Notes under the pieces: model-generated
The model's input: only the letters and a program-made list of their open reading frames with translations
Databases searched by the model: none
Told to the model about the DNA's origin: nothing
DNA from: Janthinobacterium sp. SUN073
GTDB lineage: Bacteria > Pseudomonadota > Gammaproteobacteria > Burkholderiales > Burkholderiaceae_D
DNA: 64,000 bases
Assembly (NCBI RefSeq): GCF_030397665.1
Contig: NZ_JAPUBT010000006.1
Span: forward strand, 186,001-250,000
Reading direction: 5' to 3'
Shown: positions 62,197 to 64,000 of the stretch, one piece after another
Layout: each line of letters starts with the position of its first letter
Numbering within the stretch: the stretch's first letter is position 1
Translations under genes and position numbers: made by a program

Positions 62197-64000
62197 TTAC
62201 AGCTTGCCGCGCAAGCCCAGGTAGAAGGTACGGCCGTTGCTATAGAAAGCGCGTGGCTGATCCTTGTTTTCCGCGTACATCTTGATGGTTTCATTGGTCA
62301 GATTAAGCGCATCGAACGTGATCGTGAAATGTTCGTTGATCTTGTAGTTGAGCGAACCTGCCAGGGTGCTGCTGTCGTCGACGTGCTGGCTGGCGCCACG
62401 GTCCACGCCCGCCTTGTAAGCCGAACGATAGTTATAAGCCAGGCGCGCGCTAAAACCATGGGCTTCGTAGAAAGCGGTCAGGTTGTAGGTGTTCTTCGAC
62501 GCGTTCAGCAATTCGCTGCCATCGTTCAGCTTGCCATCAGCATAGGTGTAGTTGGCCAGTACGCCGAAATCACCCAGCACCGGTTGCTGATAGCTCAACT
62601 CGATACCCTTGTTCTTGCCCTTGGTGTTGTAGGACTCGGTAACTTGGAACACCCTGTCAGCACCGACCTTGGTATTGAAATAGGTAGCGTTGACGTTACG
62701 TTGCGCCACGATCGAAGTCAAATCCATGTAGAAAATACCGGCCGAGACCGCCGATTTTGGCGCGAAATACCACTCGGCGCTGACTTCGGCATTGTTCGAA
62801 CGCACGGGATTGAGATTGATGTTGCCCTTGGTGCCACTCAGGGAATCCTCATTCAGCGATACGGCACCGCCCAGCGCACTATAGTCAGGACGCGCAATGG
62901 TCTTGGCCAAGGCCGCGCGCACAACGAGATCGCGGTTGACATCAAACTTGATGTTGGCGCTCGGCAGGAAGTCGTTATAGGTGCGCTCGAAGGTGTTTTG
63001 CGAGTAGGCGCCAAACGCGGAACCCGTGATCGGACCACCGCTGGAATTAACAGTAGTGGACTGCTTGGTGCGGACTGCGCGCACGCCGAAGTTACCGCTC
63101 CAGTCATCGCCAGCCAAATTGGCCATACCGTAGACTGCCTGGGTTTTTTCCTGCAGCTTGAATTCATCGCGCCAGTTATGGCGAGCTACGCGGTCAGGAT
63201 TGCGGTTGCCGGGAATCGCCGCCCATTTTGCCAAGGCATCACCGTCATAGCGGAAATAGTTGGTCGGCAAATTACCGCCCAGGTTGGACGCGAAATTACT
63301 CGGGTACTGCGTACCGTTCCAGATCGGGCCGGCACTGTTCAAGCCCGTCGCGCCAGGACCCGTTTCAAACGGATGCTCGGCGGTACGTTTATGGTCAGTG
63401 AAGCGTGCGCCAAACTTGATGGAATCCCATATGCCGTTTGACAGGCGTAATTCGCCATCGATCTGAGTATACAGTTCCTTGTCAACCGACTGCGATTCCC
63501 CGCCACCGATCCATGCCGTACCCAATGGCGCGGTAGTCGTGCCGCCCGGGTAGGCGACGGTAGCCGGGCTCATGCCATTGAGCGCATAGTTCATGCCGCC
63601 ATCGACCTTGTTTTGGTAGTACACATCGTCACGGTCGTAGCCCACGCCGTGGGTCTTGCCCAGCTTGCCTGTAAAGGTCAGGTCCTTGCTGGCACGGTAC
63701 TTGAAGTTGAAATCGAGGTAGTACGTTTCACCGCCTGCGTCAGGACGATAAATATTATCGACCTCGCCGGCATTCTGCGTGAAATTCGCCGCCACGAGCG
63801 TATTATTGCGCACCGTGTAGGACGTCGGCACCATCCCCGCGTTAATCGAGCCGCTCGGCGCGGCCAAATGGTTGGTGTTCGAATGCGGCGCCTTCAATTG
63901 CGAATAGAAGCCATTCAAATCCAGCGTCAGATCCTTGTTCGGCTTGAACTCGATGTCAAATGCACCACCTTCGCGGGTTTTCTTTTGCTCGAAGAAACTC
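62197..64000 (-). CDS. TonB-dependent receptor, Caulobacter type (C-terminal part)
   Basis: 601 residues are visible; the frame is open at the right edge, so the signal peptide, TonB box and plug lie outside. The beta-barrel has alternating strands and the TIGR01782-like features NRDLVVRAALAKTIARPDYS, NLNPVRSNNAEVSAEWYF, and a C-terminal end RTFYLGLRGKL. This class imports chitooligosaccharides and other sugars in Caulobacter and Xanthomonas. Position by nagX supports GlcNAc oligomer uptake. Confidence 0.92.
   Translation of the reverse strand, partial: SFFEQKKTREGGAFDIEFKPNKDLTLDLNGFYSQLKAPHSNTNHLAAPSGSINAGMVPTSYTVRNNTLVAANFTQNAGEVDNIYRPDAGGETYYLDFNFKYRASKDLTFTGKLGKTHGVGYDRDDVYYQNKVDGGMNYALNGMSPATVAYPGGTTTAPLGTAWIGGGESQSVDKELYTQIDGELRLSNGIWDSIKFGARFTDHKRTAEHPFETGPGATGLNSAGPIWNGTQYPSNFASNLGGNLPTNYFRYDGDALAKWAAIPGNRNPDRVARHNWRDEFKLQEKTQAVYGMANLAGDDWSGNFGVRAVRTKQSTTVNSSGGPITGSAFGAYSQNTFERTYNDFLPSANIKFDVNRDLVVRAALAKTIARPDYSALGGAVSLNEDSLSGTKGNINLNPVRSNNAEVSAEWYFAPKSAVSAGIFYMDLTSIVAQRNVNATYFNTKVGADRVFQVTESYNTKGKNKGIELSYQQPVLGDFGVLANYTYADGKLNDGSELLNASKNTYNLTAFYEAHGFSARLAYNYRSAYKAGVDRGASQHVDDSSTLAGSLNYKINEHFTITFDALNLTNETIKMYAENKDQPRAFYSNGRTFYLGLRGKL

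Overview
The window is GC-rich, densely coded DNA from a Gram-negative heterotroph, most likely a betaproteobacterium of the Oxalobacteraceae (Janthinobacterium, Massilia or Duganella type). That placement rests on gene content: TonB-dependent receptor, GspA/GspB, FliT, a Caulobacter-type sugar receptor, NarX/NarL and CbpA/CbpM. It is inference, not a database match. I see no rRNA, tRNA, CRISPR array, transposase or integrase.

Left part (1-17.4 kb). A truncated histidine kinase is followed by a minus-strand signalling group: a KaiC-like double ATPase, a small protein coupled to it by an ATGA overlap, and a hybrid kinase. Next come unknown small genes, a lipoprotein beta-propeller and an SDR reductase divergent from a LysR regulator. 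A MerR/TipAS regulator follows with a clear operator, then D-amino-acid dehydrogenase plus an HxlR regulator divergent from an MFS exporter. The part ends with a Crp/Fnr - NarL - NarX-like regulatory block.

Middle part (17.4-48.3 kb). This is mostly housekeeping and accessory genes: NAD salvage (pncB plus a nicotinamidase-like hydrolase), azoreductase with LysR, cbpAM, a triple beta/gamma-crystallin protein, MATE, PhzF, DPP-IV, an M13 peptidase, an HDOD protein, a FimV-like protein, fumC, mobB, a phosphoesterase and gspAB. Two scattered flagellar-regulon genes (fliT and a YjfB-like gene) each carry a convincing sigma-28 promoter. A bufferin-type RiPP locus (40.3-42.3 kb) has a four-cysteine precursor, BufA, followed by one 544-residue protein that joins the MNIO enzyme BufB and its partner BufC in a single chain.

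Right part (48.6-64 kb). A long plus-strand N-acetylglucosamine/chitooligosaccharide cluster starts from a near-consensus sigma-70 promoter: BadF-type kinase, GntR regulator, NagA, SIS-type deaminase (NagB-II), an ABC solute-binding protein and two permeases, a GH3/NagZ-like protein, an AmpG-like MFS carrier, the ABC ATPase and a TPR protein. Facing it are NagX and a TonB-dependent receptor that runs off the right edge. The proposed flow is receptor, then ABC/MFS import, then kinase, deacetylase and deaminase into glycolysis. The GH3 protein has lost the usual NagZ catalytic motifs and looks like a pseudoenzyme.

Gene decay is visible at two places: a YCII-family gene with an internal deletion at 21.5 kb, and the tail of a lost membrane transporter at 60.7 kb.
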